DNA of 51,729 nt from Candidatus Kapaibacterium sp. (GTDB lineage: Bacteria; Bacteroidota; Ignavibacteria; Kapaibacteriales; UBA4661). The notes beneath the pieces are model-generated. The model saw only the letters and a program-made list of their open reading frames with translations. It was not told the origin of the DNA and searched no databases. Made by a program: the position numbers and the translations under genes. Where the stretch lies: assembly GCA_025358765.1 (NCBI GenBank), contig JANYIG010000135.1, forward strand, positions 1-51,729, written 5' to 3'. Below, one piece after another: positions 1 to 8,721 of the stretch (positions are counted from its first letter, which is position 1; each line of letters opens with the position of its first letter).

Positions 1-6
1 CTCTTG

Positions 7-119
7 TGTTTGCCCTCACCCAACCCTCTCCCAAAGGGAGAAGGCTTCAGAAGACATTGATTTTCTTTGTCTTCGCTCCTTCTCCCTTTGGGAGAAGGCG
101 GGGGATGAGGGGCGAAACA
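7..119. repeat. Palindromic intergenic repeat, copy 1
   Basis: Imperfect palindrome. The left side starts with CCCTCACCC and CCCTCTCCC blocks, and the right side ends with GGGGATGAGGGG. It contains a perfect hairpin at 78-98, with arms CCTTCTCCC and GGGAGAAGG and a TTT loop. The same 21 nt recur unchanged at 24897-24917 inside the second copy. It lies downstream of the aldehyde dehydrogenase stop, so it could also act as a transcript end. No transposase is present, and REP or MITE-like is an inference. Confidence 0.7.
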
Positions 120-172
120 GACAATTTTATCTAAACTTCAACACATTGAAAAACCATGCTAAAAAATCAGAG

Positions 173-1657
173 CTATTGCTTCCATTTATTATCTACAAAC
201 CGCCAAAGGTCAAGCGGATTGCGGTATTGCAGTTCGGGCGGTAAAAAATTGTCGGGAACATTTTGAAAACAAACGGGGCGCACAAAACGTTTGATAGCAC
301 CTGTTCCCACCGACGTAAATCGTGCATCGGTTGTAGCCGGAAATCCGCCACCGTGCTGCATGGAAGAACACACCTCCACCCCTGTTGGCACGCCGTTGAA
401 AACCACCCTGCCCGTTTTTTGCGTAAGGTCGTCAAAAATATCAGCGTGTTCATTCATATCCGCTTCCGTTGCCATCATCGTTGCAGTGAGTTGTCCGTCG
501 AGGTTTTGTATCACCTGCCGCAATTCTGCTTTGTCGCGGCAGCGAACAAGCAATGTATACGGTCCGAAAATTTCTTCACTGAGCAAAGGGGAAGTAAGGA
601 ACGTTTGTGCATCCGTGTATGCTACGGTGGGCTGTCCAAGCAAAGAATTTTTCGGTTCCTCAGAAAGAACGGATTGTTCATCAAGATTTACGCCCTTGCA
701 CTCAAGCACGTGTGCGCGACGGGCAGCATATTGTTCGGCAATCCCGGCGTGAAGCATCAAAGCGGGTTGGATGGCATTCATCGCAACAACAAAAGTTTTG
801 GCGAAACGTTCAAATGCGGGGCTGTTGATGCCAACTATGATGCCGGGTTTTGTGCAAAATTGCCCTCCGCCAAGCGTCACAGAATCTGCAAGTTGTTTCG
901 CAAGTGCCTCCGGGAATGCTTCGATACTATGCGGTAAAAGAACAACGGGATTCACACAACCCATTTCGGCAAAAACGGGGATTGGCTGCGGTCGCGTCAT
1001 AGCCGCATCAAACAAAGCTTTGCCGCCTTGAAACGATCCTGTAAAGGCAACAGCTTTGGCGGCAGGATGCTGCGCCAATGCGAGCGAAATATCATTGCCG
1101 CCGTGGAGGTGAATAAAAATATCTTCGGGTGCTTTGCTGCAATGCGCCAATGTGCGGCGAGCGGCTTTTTGAATAGCCTCGGCAACAAGGTCGGACGAGT
1201 GTGGGTGCGCCGGATGCGCCTTTAGCACAACCGAACATCCGGCAGCAAGCGCCGAAGCCGTGTCGCCACCTGCGGTAGAAAAAGCTAAAGGGAAATTACT
1301 TGCACCGAACACGACAACGGGACCAAGAGGCATAAGCATTTTGCGAATATCGGGTTTGGGCGCGGGTTGTCTTTCCGGCAGTGCTGTATCAATACTGGCT
1401 TCCACCCATGAACCTTCTTCGACAAGCGCCGCAAACATGTTGAGTTGTGCTATTGTTCGTCCACGCTCCCCGACAAGGCGAGTCTGCGATAAATTTGTCT
1501 CGGACGCGAGTGTTTTTATCAGCGTATCGCCAAGATTCTCAAGTTCTTCGGCAATCGCACGAAGCAAAGCTGCTCGGTTCGTCCCCGCAACACGTCGGAA
1601 CATATCAAAAGCAGCGACAGAACGGTCAAACATTGCGTCAATCATCTTTTGGGTCAT
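173..1657 (-). CDS. Alpha-ketoglutaric semialdehyde dehydrogenase (NADP+)-type aldehyde dehydrogenase
   Basis: This 494-residue protein is full length for the family and would oxidise 2,5-dioxopentanoate (alpha-ketoglutarate semialdehyde) to 2-oxoglutarate in the cytoplasm. The motif FGASNFPLAFS (about 118-128), with AGGDTASALAAGC after it, is typical of the ketoglutarate-semialdehyde branch. The catalytic Cys is in GGGQFCTKPG (Cys268) and the general-base Glu in AEMG (Glu231). It lies 30 nt downstream of a DapA-family lyase on the same strand, and that pair is known from hydroxyproline and some sugar-acid pathways. The AraC gene divergent to the pair resembles the regulator found beside hydroxyproline genes in Bacteroidota, so the hydroxyproline route is favoured. 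Family assignment is firm; the substrate is inferred from context. The rest of the operon may lie beyond position 1. Confidence 0.9.
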   Translation of the reverse strand: MTQKMIDAMFDRSVAAFDMFRRVAGTNRAALLRAIAEELENLGDTLIKTLASETNLSQTRLVGERGRTIAQLNMFAALVEEGSWVEASIDTALPERQPAPKPDIRKMLMPLGPVVVFGASNFPLAFSTAGGDTASALAAGCSVVLKAHPAHPHSSDLVAEAIQKAARRTLAHCSKAPEDIFIHLHGGNDISLALAQHPAAKAVAFTGSFQGGKALFDAAMTRPQPIPVFAEMGCVNPVVLLPHSIEAFPEALAKQLADSVTLGGGQFCTKPGIIVGINSPAFERFAKTFVVAMNAIQPALMLHAGIAEQYAARRAHVLECKGVNLDEQSVLSEEPKNSLLGQPTVAYTDAQTFLTSPLLSEEIFGPYTLLVRCRDKAELRQVIQNLDGQLTATMMATEADMNEHADIFDDLTQKTGRVVFNGVPTGVEVCSSMQHGGGFPATTDARFTSVGTGAIKRFVRPVCFQNVPDNFLPPELQYRNPLDLWRFVDNKWKQ

Positions 1658-1687
1658 ACCGTGATTCCTTGCTTTCTGGTTCTTGAA

Positions 1688-2584
1688 TTAAATATTGGGT
1701 CGCGTTTTCACAGCCTCAGTGATAATGCTCATAATGCGTTCCCGTTCTTCCCCGACAAGCGTCAAACGAGGCGCACGTACGTGTTCAGTACCTAAACCCA
1801 CAACGGATTCGGCAAGTTTAATGTATTGCACGAGTTTTGGGTGAATATCCAGTTCCAAAAGCGGCAAAAACCAACGATAGATGGCAAGTGCCTCGTCTAT
1901 TTTTCCGGCTTTTGCCAGACGATAGACAGCAACGGTCTCGTGAGGAAAAGCACACACCAACCCCGCTACCCAGCCATCCGCGCCCAAAAGCAGGCTTTCT
2001 AATGCGAGCGTATCCACACCGCACAAAATCTTGAACCGTTCGCCAAAGCGATTTATCATGCGGGTTACGTTCGACACATCACGGGTGGATTCTTTCACGG
2101 CTTGAATATTTGGGCAACTCGCAAGTTCCTCGAACATATCCAGCGTTACCTCTACTTTGTAATCTACTGGATTATTGTAAATCATAATGGGTAAATCGGT
2201 TGCAGCAGCAACATCCTTAAAATATTGGACTGTCTCACGGTGATCGGATTTGTAACGCATAGGCGGCAATAGCATCAAACCACGTGCGCCAAGTTTTGTT
2301 GCGTGTGCGGCAATAGCAACAGCATCACGCGTGGCTCCTTCGGCAATATTCAACACAACGGGAATGTTGTCTCCCGTAATTTCTATCGTGCGGCGCGTGA
2401 GCATATTTTTTTCATCGGTGGTCAGAACGCTGGATTCGCCAAGTGTTCCACCCAAAATAATACCATCTACGCCAGCTTCTATCTGAGCCGCAATATTTTT
2501 TTCAAACGCGGCAATATCCAATGCACCATCTGCGGTAAATTTTGTTGTGACCGCCGGAAAAATGCCCTTCCAAATAATACTCAT
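1688..2584 (-). CDS. DapA-family lyase, probable 1-pyrroline-4-hydroxy-2-carboxylate deaminase
   Basis: TIM-barrel class I aldolase/lyase of 298 residues from the ATG at 2584. That start gives the usual family N-terminus (MSIIWKGIFPAVTT). The longer reading from 2683 adds 33 residues with no family resemblance. Visible hallmarks are GGTLGES (45-51), the active-site Tyr in IMIYNNP (Tyr136) and the Schiff-base Lys in AVKEST (Lys164). The family includes dihydrodipicolinate synthase, ketodeoxy-sugar-acid dehydratases and the hydroxyproline-pathway deaminase. Pairing with a ketoglutarate-semialdehyde dehydrogenase argues for a product that becomes that semialdehyde, as in hydroxyproline (Pyr4H2C deaminase) or pentonate routes. 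Lysine biosynthesis is unlikely in this context. Exact substrate is unproven. Confidence 0.85.
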   Translation of the reverse strand: MSIIWKGIFPAVTTKFTADGALDIAAFEKNIAAQIEAGVDGIILGGTLGESSVLTTDEKNMLTRRTIEITGDNIPVVLNIAEGATRDAVAIAAHATKLGARGLMLLPPMRYKSDHRETVQYFKDVAAATDLPIMIYNNPVDYKVEVTLDMFEELASCPNIQAVKESTRDVSNVTRMINRFGERFKILCGVDTLALESLLLGADGWVAGLVCAFPHETVAVYRLAKAGKIDEALAIYRWFLPLLELDIHPKLVQYIKLAESVVGLGTEHVRAPRLTLVGEERERIMSIITEAVKTRPNI

Positions 2585-2776
2585 AATTTGTGTAGATAAT
2601 GATGTTTTGAGTTCAATGAATTGTCCCAGAATTATCTCAATGTCAGCACAAAAATATAAAGCAATGAGCATAACAAGTTTCATTGTTTTTAATCAATACT
2701 AATACGATTTTGATATATTGCGGGCAACAGGGAAAGAAATGGCGTTAAAATACCGCACATTTATTCAAAGCAAACG
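2585..2776. promoter_or_regulatory. Divergent intergenic region between the lyase gene and the AraC regulator
   Basis: An AT-rich 192-bp gap separates the minus-strand catabolic pair from the plus-strand regulator, so it must hold both promoters and probably the AraC operator. I see no confident -33/-7 elements or clear operator repeat, so only the location is asserted. Confidence 0.5.
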
Positions 2777-3655
2777 ATGAAAATTATTCCGTTTAATATC
2801 CCCAAGATACGCACCGAAGCCGTGCGTGTACAAATTGATGACGCGCCGCATTTGTATGACAATTTGCACCGCCACCGAGAAATCCAAATTACGACCATTG
2901 TGGAGAGCGAAGGGACGCTGATTGCGGGTGATTATGTGGGCAGGTTTGGTGTTGGTGACGTATTTGTGATGGGCAGTAATTTGCCGCATGTTTTCCTCAA
3001 CGATGCTCAGTATTACAAGCCCGGAAGCGGCTTGCGGGCGCTTGCATTTTCGCTATTTTTCGATAGGGATTATATGGGTGAAGCGTTTTGGAATTTGGAC
3101 GAAACGCGGGACGTACTCGATTTTTTGAATACTTCTGCCGGTGGTTATCGTGCCGTAGGCGCAACACGTGTGCAAACGGTTGAACTTTTACGGGCGATTA
3201 TTCACGCTCACGGTGCGGAAAAGCTGGTGATTTTTTTTCAAATCTTACAAACCTTGAGCACCTCATCAGAGCTTTTGCGGCTTGCTTTGCTTCCCGTCAC
3301 CACATATTCCGACACTGAAGGTCATCGTATGAACGACATTCTTCGTTTTACGCTCCGCGAAAGCCGTCGCGCTATTAGTACCGCAGAAGTAGCAGAGGTT
3401 GCCCATTTAACGCCCGAAGCCTTCTGCCGATATTTTAAGCAACGTACCCGAAAAACGTACAACCAATATGTAAACGAAATTCGTGTGAGCAACGCTTGCA
3501 ACCTTTTGCTTCAGAACGATATTCCCATTTCGGCGGCGTGCGAGGAATCAGGCTTTCATAATCTTTCCCATTTTAACCGAATCTTTAAACGTGTGACGGG
3601 CAAAACGCCGAGTCAATACATTCGCCTTGCACACGAGGAACTACACAAAAAATGA
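2777..3655 (+). CDS. AraC-family transcriptional regulator
   Basis: This 292-residue regulator has an N-terminal cupin-like sensor domain (HLYDNLHRHREIQIT near 25-40; GDVFVMGSNLPHVF near 56-70). A C-terminal double helix-turn-helix spans about 190-285, with the typical second-helix signature SGFHNLSHFNRIFKRVTGKTPSQY. It reads divergently from the lyase and dehydrogenase genes and probably controls them in response to a small-molecule ligand such as hydroxyproline or an intermediate. The sensor type resembles AraC proteins found beside hydroxyproline genes in Bacteroidota; that likeness is from memory of the family and was not computed. Confidence 0.9.
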   Translation: MKIIPFNIPKIRTEAVRVQIDDAPHLYDNLHRHREIQITTIVESEGTLIAGDYVGRFGVGDVFVMGSNLPHVFLNDAQYYKPGSGLRALAFSLFFDRDYMGEAFWNLDETRDVLDFLNTSAGGYRAVGATRVQTVELLRAIIHAHGAEKLVIFFQILQTLSTSSELLRLALLPVTTYSDTEGHRMNDILRFTLRESRRAISTAEVAEVAHLTPEAFCRYFKQRTRKTYNQYVNEIRVSNACNLLLQNDIPISAACEESGFHNLSHFNRIFKRVTGKTPSQYIRLAHEELHKK

Positions 3656-3706
3656 TATATTGCAACGTACCTTCCATGTATAGCGATTATTCTCAAAACA
3701 TCTACT

Positions 3707-4285
3707 ATGACAACACAATGGGTAACGGCAATCACTGTTGTAGTAATGCTTATATGGTATGCAGACGTTCATGCCCAAAGCATAACAGCTTCAAATCGCA
3801 AGCAAATATCGTCGAACACTCTTCAGTTGGCGACGGTTTCCGAGCCGGGTATCCGTTTGACGATATATGGTTATGTCCGAAATCGGGGTGGACATCCTAT
3901 TGCTGATGCAGAATTGCACATTTATCAGGCAGACGCAAGTGGTCGGTACACACCGGAAAAACCCATGGACGAGCCACATGCCCGCTTGTCGGGTTGGATA
4001 CGCACCGTGAACGATGGGCGATTTGAGCTGCGAACTATCCGACCCGGTGGATATCCGCTTCCTATCAAGCTCGGCGACCGAGAACGGAAAATCCCAGCCC
4101 ACATTCATATTGACATTGCTGCTTCGGGATATCGAAAGCGACAAGTTCAGGTTGTTTTTGCCGATGACCCATTGCTGACTGATTCGTACTGGATAGAATG
4201 GGTAAAGAAACTCAAGCAACCAGTTCTCACTGTCCGTTCGGATGAAAATGGCGTTGTTGGGGAGTTGATTATTATTCTTGAATAG
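3707..4285 (+). CDS. Secreted intradiol ring-cleavage dioxygenase-like protein
   Basis: This 192-residue protein has a Sec-type signal peptide ending near Ala-Gln 23-24 (VHAQ). The mature part is the beta-sandwich domain of protocatechuate/catechol intradiol dioxygenases. All four non-haem Fe(III) ligands expected in that family are visible: Tyr81 in GRYTP, Tyr116 in GGYPLP, and His132 and His134 in PAHIHID. It is shorter than typical cytoplasmic enzymes and is exported, like the extracellular intradiol-dioxygenase-like proteins of Bacteroidota and fungi. It is followed after about 117 bp by a secreted amidohydrolase on the same strand, so a joint role in processing an aromatic compound outside the cytoplasm is possible. 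Substrate unknown. Confidence 0.8.
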   Translation: MTTQWVTAITVVVMLIWYADVHAQSITASNRKQISSNTLQLATVSEPGIRLTIYGYVRNRGGHPIADAELHIYQADASGRYTPEKPMDEPHARLSGWIRTVNDGRFELRTIRPGGYPLPIKLGDRERKIPAHIHIDIAASGYRKRQVQVVFADDPLLTDSYWIEWVKKLKQPVLTVRSDENGVVGELIIILE

Positions 4286-4402
4286 ATTACGATGGGAAGT
4301 GGTCGGTAAAGGCTGCAACTTCGCCCCAGATGCTGCGTACACAAAAAACTGTCACAATTATCGTGACAATCCACAGAAGTTGTATTCTATCTGAATATCC
4401 GT

Positions 4403-5575
4403 ATGTTATTCCGTTCCTTCCCGCATCGTGTTTTGTTTGTTTCCATCATTGTTTTCAGCGCATCGTGCTTTTACGCACAAATCCTTTCCGCACAAACTCT
4501 CCCGCCCCAGTTTCGCTCGAAATTCGCGCCCTCGACATCTGCCACGATGACGATTGAAGAATATGAGCCAAAATCCATGCTTGTTGTGCCGGAACATCCC
4601 GTAAAACGGGCAAAATATCCATTTATTGATGTACACAATCATCAAAACGGCGGGATGTCAAAGCAAGATTTAGAACGCCTTGTGACCGAGATGGACAGTA
4701 TCAATATGCGGGTGATGGTGAATTTAAGTGGCGAGAATGGTGAACGCTTAAAGCGGAATGTGGAGAACATGCACAGCAAATATCCGAAGCGTTTTATCAC
4801 GTTTGCGAATGTTGATTTTTCGATTGACCGTATGGACGACCCAAACTTCGGAAAAAAAGCCGCCGCGCAGCTCGAACAGGATTACAAAAATGGCGCACGA
4901 GGCTTAAAAATTTATAAAAACTTGGGGCTAACCGTACGCGACACCAGCAATCGCCGCATTCCTACCGACGACCCACGCTTAGATCCTATATGGCAAAAAT
5001 GCGCGGAACTCGGCATCCCGGTGTTGATTCATACGGGTGAACCACCATCATTTTTTGAGCCTCATGATCGTTTTAACGAACGTTGGTTAGAACTCAAACA
5101 ATTTCCAAACCGAGCACGTCCGGGTGACGTGTATCCGCCATGGGAGCAAGTGATGCAAGAACAACGAAATTTGTTCCGCAAACACCCGCGCACGAAATTT
5201 ATCGCCGCGCATTTTGCATGGTTAGGGGGCGACTTGGCACGGCTTGGTAAGGTGTTGGACAGTTTACCGAACGTCTCAACGGAGTTCGGGGCAATTATTG
5301 CTGAATTAGGCAGGCAGCCGCGATTTGCACAGGAATTTTTTATTAAATATCAAGACCGTCTTTTGTTTGGCAAAGACACGTGGGAGATGAGCGAATATCA
5401 CACGTATTTCCGTGTGTTGGAAACGGACGACGAGTATTTTGACTATTTCCGAAAGCGCCATGCTTTTTGGAAAATGTATGGATTACATTTGCCGGATGAG
5501 GTTTTGAAAAAAATCTACTGCAAAAATGCCCTCAAACTTTTCCCGCACTTAGATGCAACGGTCTTCCCGCAATAA
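4403..5575 (+). CDS. Secreted amidohydrolase-family metal-dependent hydrolase/decarboxylase (Amidohydro_2 type)
   Basis: This 390-residue protein has an N-terminal hydrophobic export signal (about 8-30). The TIM-barrel amidohydrolase domain carries the metal-binding HxH after strand 1 (PFIDVHNH, His78 and His80), further His in VLIHTGE (His210) and FIAAHFAW (His270), and the late Asp in LLFGKDTWEM (Asp325). This is the pattern of the Amidohydro_2 branch, which includes gamma-resorcylate and related decarboxylases. Export is unusual for that branch. It lies downstream of the intradiol-dioxygenase-like gene. Whether it hydrolyses or decarboxylates cannot be read from sequence. Confidence 0.8.
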   Translation: MLFRSFPHRVLFVSIIVFSASCFYAQILSAQTLPPQFRSKFAPSTSATMTIEEYEPKSMLVVPEHPVKRAKYPFIDVHNHQNGGMSKQDLERLVTEMDSINMRVMVNLSGENGERLKRNVENMHSKYPKRFITFANVDFSIDRMDDPNFGKKAAAQLEQDYKNGARGLKIYKNLGLTVRDTSNRRIPTDDPRLDPIWQKCAELGIPVLIHTGEPPSFFEPHDRFNERWLELKQFPNRARPGDVYPPWEQVMQEQRNLFRKHPRTKFIAAHFAWLGGDLARLGKVLDSLPNVSTEFGAIIAELGRQPRFAQEFFIKYQDRLLFGKDTWEMSEYHTYFRVLETDDEYFDYFRKRHAFWKMYGLHLPDEVLKKIYCKNALKLFPHLDATVFPQ

Positions 5576-5658
5576 TGCTTGTGTACAAAAAAATATTAGC
5601 CGCGAGGGAGTTTTAATTTTTTGAGTGTTATTGCAAATTCATCAATAAATTATCTACT

Positions 5659-6180
5659 ATGAATGGAACCCTTCTTGAAACGGAACGCCTGTTGCTGCGA
5701 GAGTTTACGCTTGCAGACAGCAACTTTATTGTGGAATTACTCAATACGGAGGGGTGGATAAAATATATTGGGGATAGGAATGTTAAAACTACCCAAGATG
5801 CAGAGAGGTATCTAACGAACGGACCACTCAACAGTTATCGAACAAATGGTTTTGGATTGAGTTTGGTAATGATAAAAACAGATGGCAAGCCAATAGGTAT
5901 GTGCGGTTTAATACAAAGAGAGCATTTGGATTGCCCTGATATTGGGTTTGCATTTTTACCAGAGTACGTTGGACAAGGTTATGCCTACGAGATTGCGAAA
6001 AAGGTCGTACAGCATAGTATGAAGCAATTGCATTGCAACAAAATTCTCGCCATAACGATTCCGACAAATCATTCATCTATAACATTATTAGAAAAAATTG
6101 GGTTCACGTTTGAGCGTAAGTTTATCACGCCTGACACGAATGAGGAGCTTTGTCTTTACAACATTATGAAAGAAGGCTAA
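5659..6180 (+). CDS. GNAT N-acetyltransferase, RimJ/RimL type
   Basis: This 173-residue cytoplasmic GCN5-related acetyltransferase starts with the typical MNGTLLETERLLLREFTLAD N-terminus. It has the acetyl-CoA loop region (PDIGFAFLPEYVGQGYAYEIAKKVV, 93-117) and the late IPTNHSSITLLEKIGF segment (131-146) used by ribosomal-protein or small-molecule acetyltransferases. The length is normal. It stands alone before a MarR remnant, and its substrate is unknown. Confidence 0.88.
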   Translation: MNGTLLETERLLLREFTLADSNFIVELLNTEGWIKYIGDRNVKTTQDAERYLTNGPLNSYRTNGFGLSLVMIKTDGKPIGMCGLIQREHLDCPDIGFAFLPEYVGQGYAYEIAKKVVQHSMKQLHCNKILAITIPTNHSSITLLEKIGFTFERKFITPDTNEELCLYNIMKEG

Positions 6181-6202
6181 CAAGGCGAATCATAGCGGAA
6201 AA

Positions 6203-6424
6203 ATGCCGAAAGTTTTGTATTCCAACCCGAATTATGTAAAATTGATGCGCCGCGAACATTCGACGGACACGAGAGCAAAAACGGTTGGTTTGACGGAAGC
6301 AGGAAAAAAATGTGTGCAGCAAACGGTCAAGGCAGTGGAAAAAGTTGATGCAGATTTTTTTGCACCCCTTGGCGATAAAGTAAGTACCTTTAACAAACAG
6401 CTTCTTTTACTTATGGGTAAATAA
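6203..6424 (+). pseudogene. Truncated MarR-family regulator (C-terminal remnant)
   Basis: The 73 encoded residues match only the wing and dimerisation helices of a MarR regulator. RREHSTDTRAKTVGLTEAGKK is the usual wing (D-x-R x6 LT-x-x-G), followed by a C-terminal helix that reads AVEKVDADFFAPLGDK. The N-terminal helices and the recognition helix are missing, and the upstream 20 nt after the GNAT stop hold no in-frame remainder. It probably cannot bind DNA in the normal way, and a decayed gene is the simplest reading. Confidence 0.6.
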
Positions 6425-6575
6425 TTTTCTCAAAAAACTCGTGGTGATCACAACATTTTTGGAGCCGTGAACGGGAATTACGTTGAGAGCGCTCATTATA
6501 TTTTTATACCTTGTAGATTCTCTGCGCTCGAATCCGTTCAATACTAAATCCTCAACGCATTAAAAAGAATAATCT

Positions 6576-6788
6576 ATGAAAGTTCCTCCGCGCTGGAAAA
6601 CTGCGCTTTTGATTTGGCTGGGTATCTATCCGACCGTCACTCTTGTCAGTTGGATAATAGGAGTCTATGCTACTGATTTACCACTCCCGCTTCGAACCTT
6701 ATGTTTGACGGTGATTGTTGTACCGCTCATGGTGTGGGTAATGATACCTGTTTTACAGAAGGCATTGCACCGTTGGTTGAATAAATAA
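6576..6788 (+). CDS. Small two-helix membrane protein (C-terminal part of ABM-type membrane proteins)
   Basis: This 70-residue protein has two predicted membrane helices (about 10-30 and 40-60) and a basic C-terminus. The motifs PPRWKTALLIWLGIYPTVT and LPLPLRTL resemble the membrane tail of antibiotic-biosynthesis-monooxygenase-like proteins, which also exists as a free small protein. The stop codon overlaps the next start by one base (TAATG), so the two are probably co-translated. Function unknown. Confidence 0.6.
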   Translation: MKVPPRWKTALLIWLGIYPTVTLVSWIIGVYATDLPLPLRTLCLTVIVVPLMVWVMIPVLQKALHRWLNK

Positions 6789-7180
6789 TGGAGGGTTTTA
6801 TTATGCTCATTCTCATTTTTGGGTTATTTCTCATCATGAACCCTATAAACATATACTCCGCCGATGTCTGCTCTTGTTCTGGTGAGAACCCTGTTGTGGG
6901 TTCATCAGTTAAAATTCGAGGTCGGTTCTCCGCTTGGAATGGAAATCCTACATTTCGGATTTGGGTTGTTGGAACCAAACGCATACTTGGCGTTCGAGAT
7001 GGTACAAAATTACCAAACAATCTTCACGCTCTTCTTGACGACTTTGATACCAAAATCATGGGAGATTTTGTCGTCTGTCCCCTGACAAAACCCAAACACG
7101 GTGTCATGCAAATTGTCTGTGTGAGTTCGGCTTCAAATTTACGGAGAGATAAAAAGTCAATACATCACGCACGTACATAA
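6788..7180 (+). CDS. Hypothetical exported protein
   Basis: This 130-residue protein has an N-terminal hydrophobic stretch (about 5-22), consistent with a signal peptide or anchor. It is followed by a Cys pair (DVCSCSG) and a small domain containing GRFSAWNGNPTFRIWVVGT and RILGV. I recognise no characterised family, though similar short exported domains with an NGxPTFRIW motif occur in environmental bacteria. Its start overlaps the preceding stop by one base. A second ATG at 6803 is a possible start. Function unknown. Confidence 0.55.
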   Translation: MEGFIMLILIFGLFLIMNPINIYSADVCSCSGENPVVGSSVKIRGRFSAWNGNPTFRIWVVGTKRILGVRDGTKLPNNLHALLDDFDTKIMGDFVVCPLTKPKHGVMQIVCVSSASNLRRDKKSIHHART

Positions 7181-7288
7181 GACTCTGCGATGAAGCACTT
7201 AAAGCACTCGTAAAAATCAACAGTTCGGATATTTTCTACGCTATGAAATCGCGTAATATTTTGATTTGTCAATCATTTTTGTGCATTT

Positions 7289-7693
7289 ATGATATTTTTT
7301 CGCCATTACCGCAGTATTATTTGTGGTTGGATTGTGCTGTGGGGAATCCTCTGTTCATGCGCGAGTGTTGGGAAGATCACAAACCAAGACGATAGTGAAT
7401 GTTTGAAGAATTTCCAGACACAACTTGCACTTGTAATGACGGAAGAAGGAGAACCGCAATTATCGGCACAACGTATTGCGTCGAAAATTGTGGCGGGATT
7501 GAGTTTTCACCCGCTTGGGCGAAGAATATTCCTTGTTGAAGGTGAAGATACCGATTATTCTTTTTTCATCCAGAATAACAATGGGCAATGTGTTTTACGC
7601 CTCGTAAGAACACGGAAGGGTTTCACCACCTACACGAATAACCTCACGTATATCAACTCCAAAGATATTCCGATCTGCCGTTGCGAAGATTAA
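7289..7693 (+). CDS. Hypothetical lipoprotein
   Basis: This 134-residue protein has a signal sequence ending in a lipobox-like ILCSC (Cys at about 24), so it is probably a membrane-anchored lipoprotein. The remainder is a small domain rich in beta-strand patterns (NNGQCVLRLVRTRKG) with a CRC motif near the end. I recognise no family. It is preceded by about 108 bp of AT-rich DNA and is likely transcribed on its own. Confidence 0.5.
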   Translation: MIFFRHYRSIICGWIVLWGILCSCASVGKITNQDDSECLKNFQTQLALVMTEEGEPQLSAQRIASKIVAGLSFHPLGRRIFLVEGEDTDYSFFIQNNNGQCVLRLVRTRKGFTTYTNNLTYINSKDIPICRCED

Positions 7694-7881
7694 TTTATTA
7701 TTTGATATAGGTTTTATTCCCCTTGTGTTTTATCATCTTTTGTAGGACAATTGCACGTTTTTATGTTTCCCGTGTAAATCAACCTTTCTCTTGAAACCAG
7801 GCTCTAATGGCAAAGTCTGGCTTTTTGTTTGTAAAGTGTCGGATAGACATATTACGTCAATGTAGTAAATTAAAGAAAATA

Positions 7882-8694
7882 ATGATTACAATTCTTCTCG
7901 ACACACTTCCTATAGAAATTATGGCTCTCCTGCTTGTTTTACCCGCAATGGTTATTGCCGGAATCCTACCGTTTGTTATCAAACGGATATTTTTCAGGGA
8001 CTATAAAGGTGAAAGTCAAGAGATTACGAGTGCAAAATTTTCGATGATTGGCGGCTTATATGCAGCGTTGTTGGCTTTTATTGTGGTCTTGGGTTGGCAA
8101 GACCTTCAGGATGCTGAGAATGCTTGTCATCAGGAGGCGGACAGTGCCGTCAATCTTTTCCGCTTGGCGGGTGGGTTCTCGGATTCTGTACGGGTACCAC
8201 TTCGTGGTAAGCTGCGCGAATACGTGACGGTTATTATTGAAAAGGAATGGAAGACGATTGCGTACGGTGAACAGCATCCTGAGGCAAATCTGCTGTACAA
8301 CAGCATTTACAATCAATACGTACATTTACAACCCTCCGGCGAACAACAGTCGGCGCTTTATTCCCAATCCTTAGACATGCTGGGGCGTTTTTCTGATGGA
8401 CGCATCAAACGCTTGTTGGCAAGCCGTGCCGATATGCCAATATTGCTGTGGGTGGTGTTGGTCGTGGGCGGTATCGTGACCGTAAGTTTCACGTCATTTT
8501 TTCATTCGCATAATATGCGGATCCAAGCGGCGATGAATGCTGTTTTGGCGGGAATGATTGTACTAATTTTGCTTTTGGTAACGGTGCTTGACCACCCATT
8601 CACTGGTAATATGCGCCTTCAGCCCGACGAGTTCCACGAAGCTCTCAAGGTGATGGATGAATTTATCCATATTGAGCAGCAAAGTGGAAAATAA
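7882..8694 (+). CDS. DUF4239 (bestrophin-like domain) membrane protein
   Basis: Integral membrane protein of 270 residues from the ATG at 7882; an in-frame ATG at 7807 would add 25 residues of no family character. There are two N-terminal helices (about 10-35 and 50-70), a soluble middle part with DAENACHQEADSAVNLFRLAG (about 75-95), and two C-terminal helices (about 183-203 and 213-233) before a short tail. The order and the LDHPFTG motif near the end are typical of DUF4239. The family is proposed to be channel-like, but its role is not established. Confidence 0.75.
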   Translation: MITILLDTLPIEIMALLLVLPAMVIAGILPFVIKRIFFRDYKGESQEITSAKFSMIGGLYAALLAFIVVLGWQDLQDAENACHQEADSAVNLFRLAGGFSDSVRVPLRGKLREYVTVIIEKEWKTIAYGEQHPEANLLYNSIYNQYVHLQPSGEQQSALYSQSLDMLGRFSDGRIKRLLASRADMPILLWVVLVVGGIVTVSFTSFFHSHNMRIQAAMNAVLAGMIVLILLLVTVLDHPFTGNMRLQPDEFHEALKVMDEFIHIEQQSGK

Positions 8695-8721
8695 TTTTAT
8701 TCGTGCCGAGCTGTGGTGTTG

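Noticed and set aside
263-937. A 224-codon plus-strand frame
   Set aside because: Antisense of the aldehyde dehydrogenase, which has its catalytic Cys and Glu in the correct frame.
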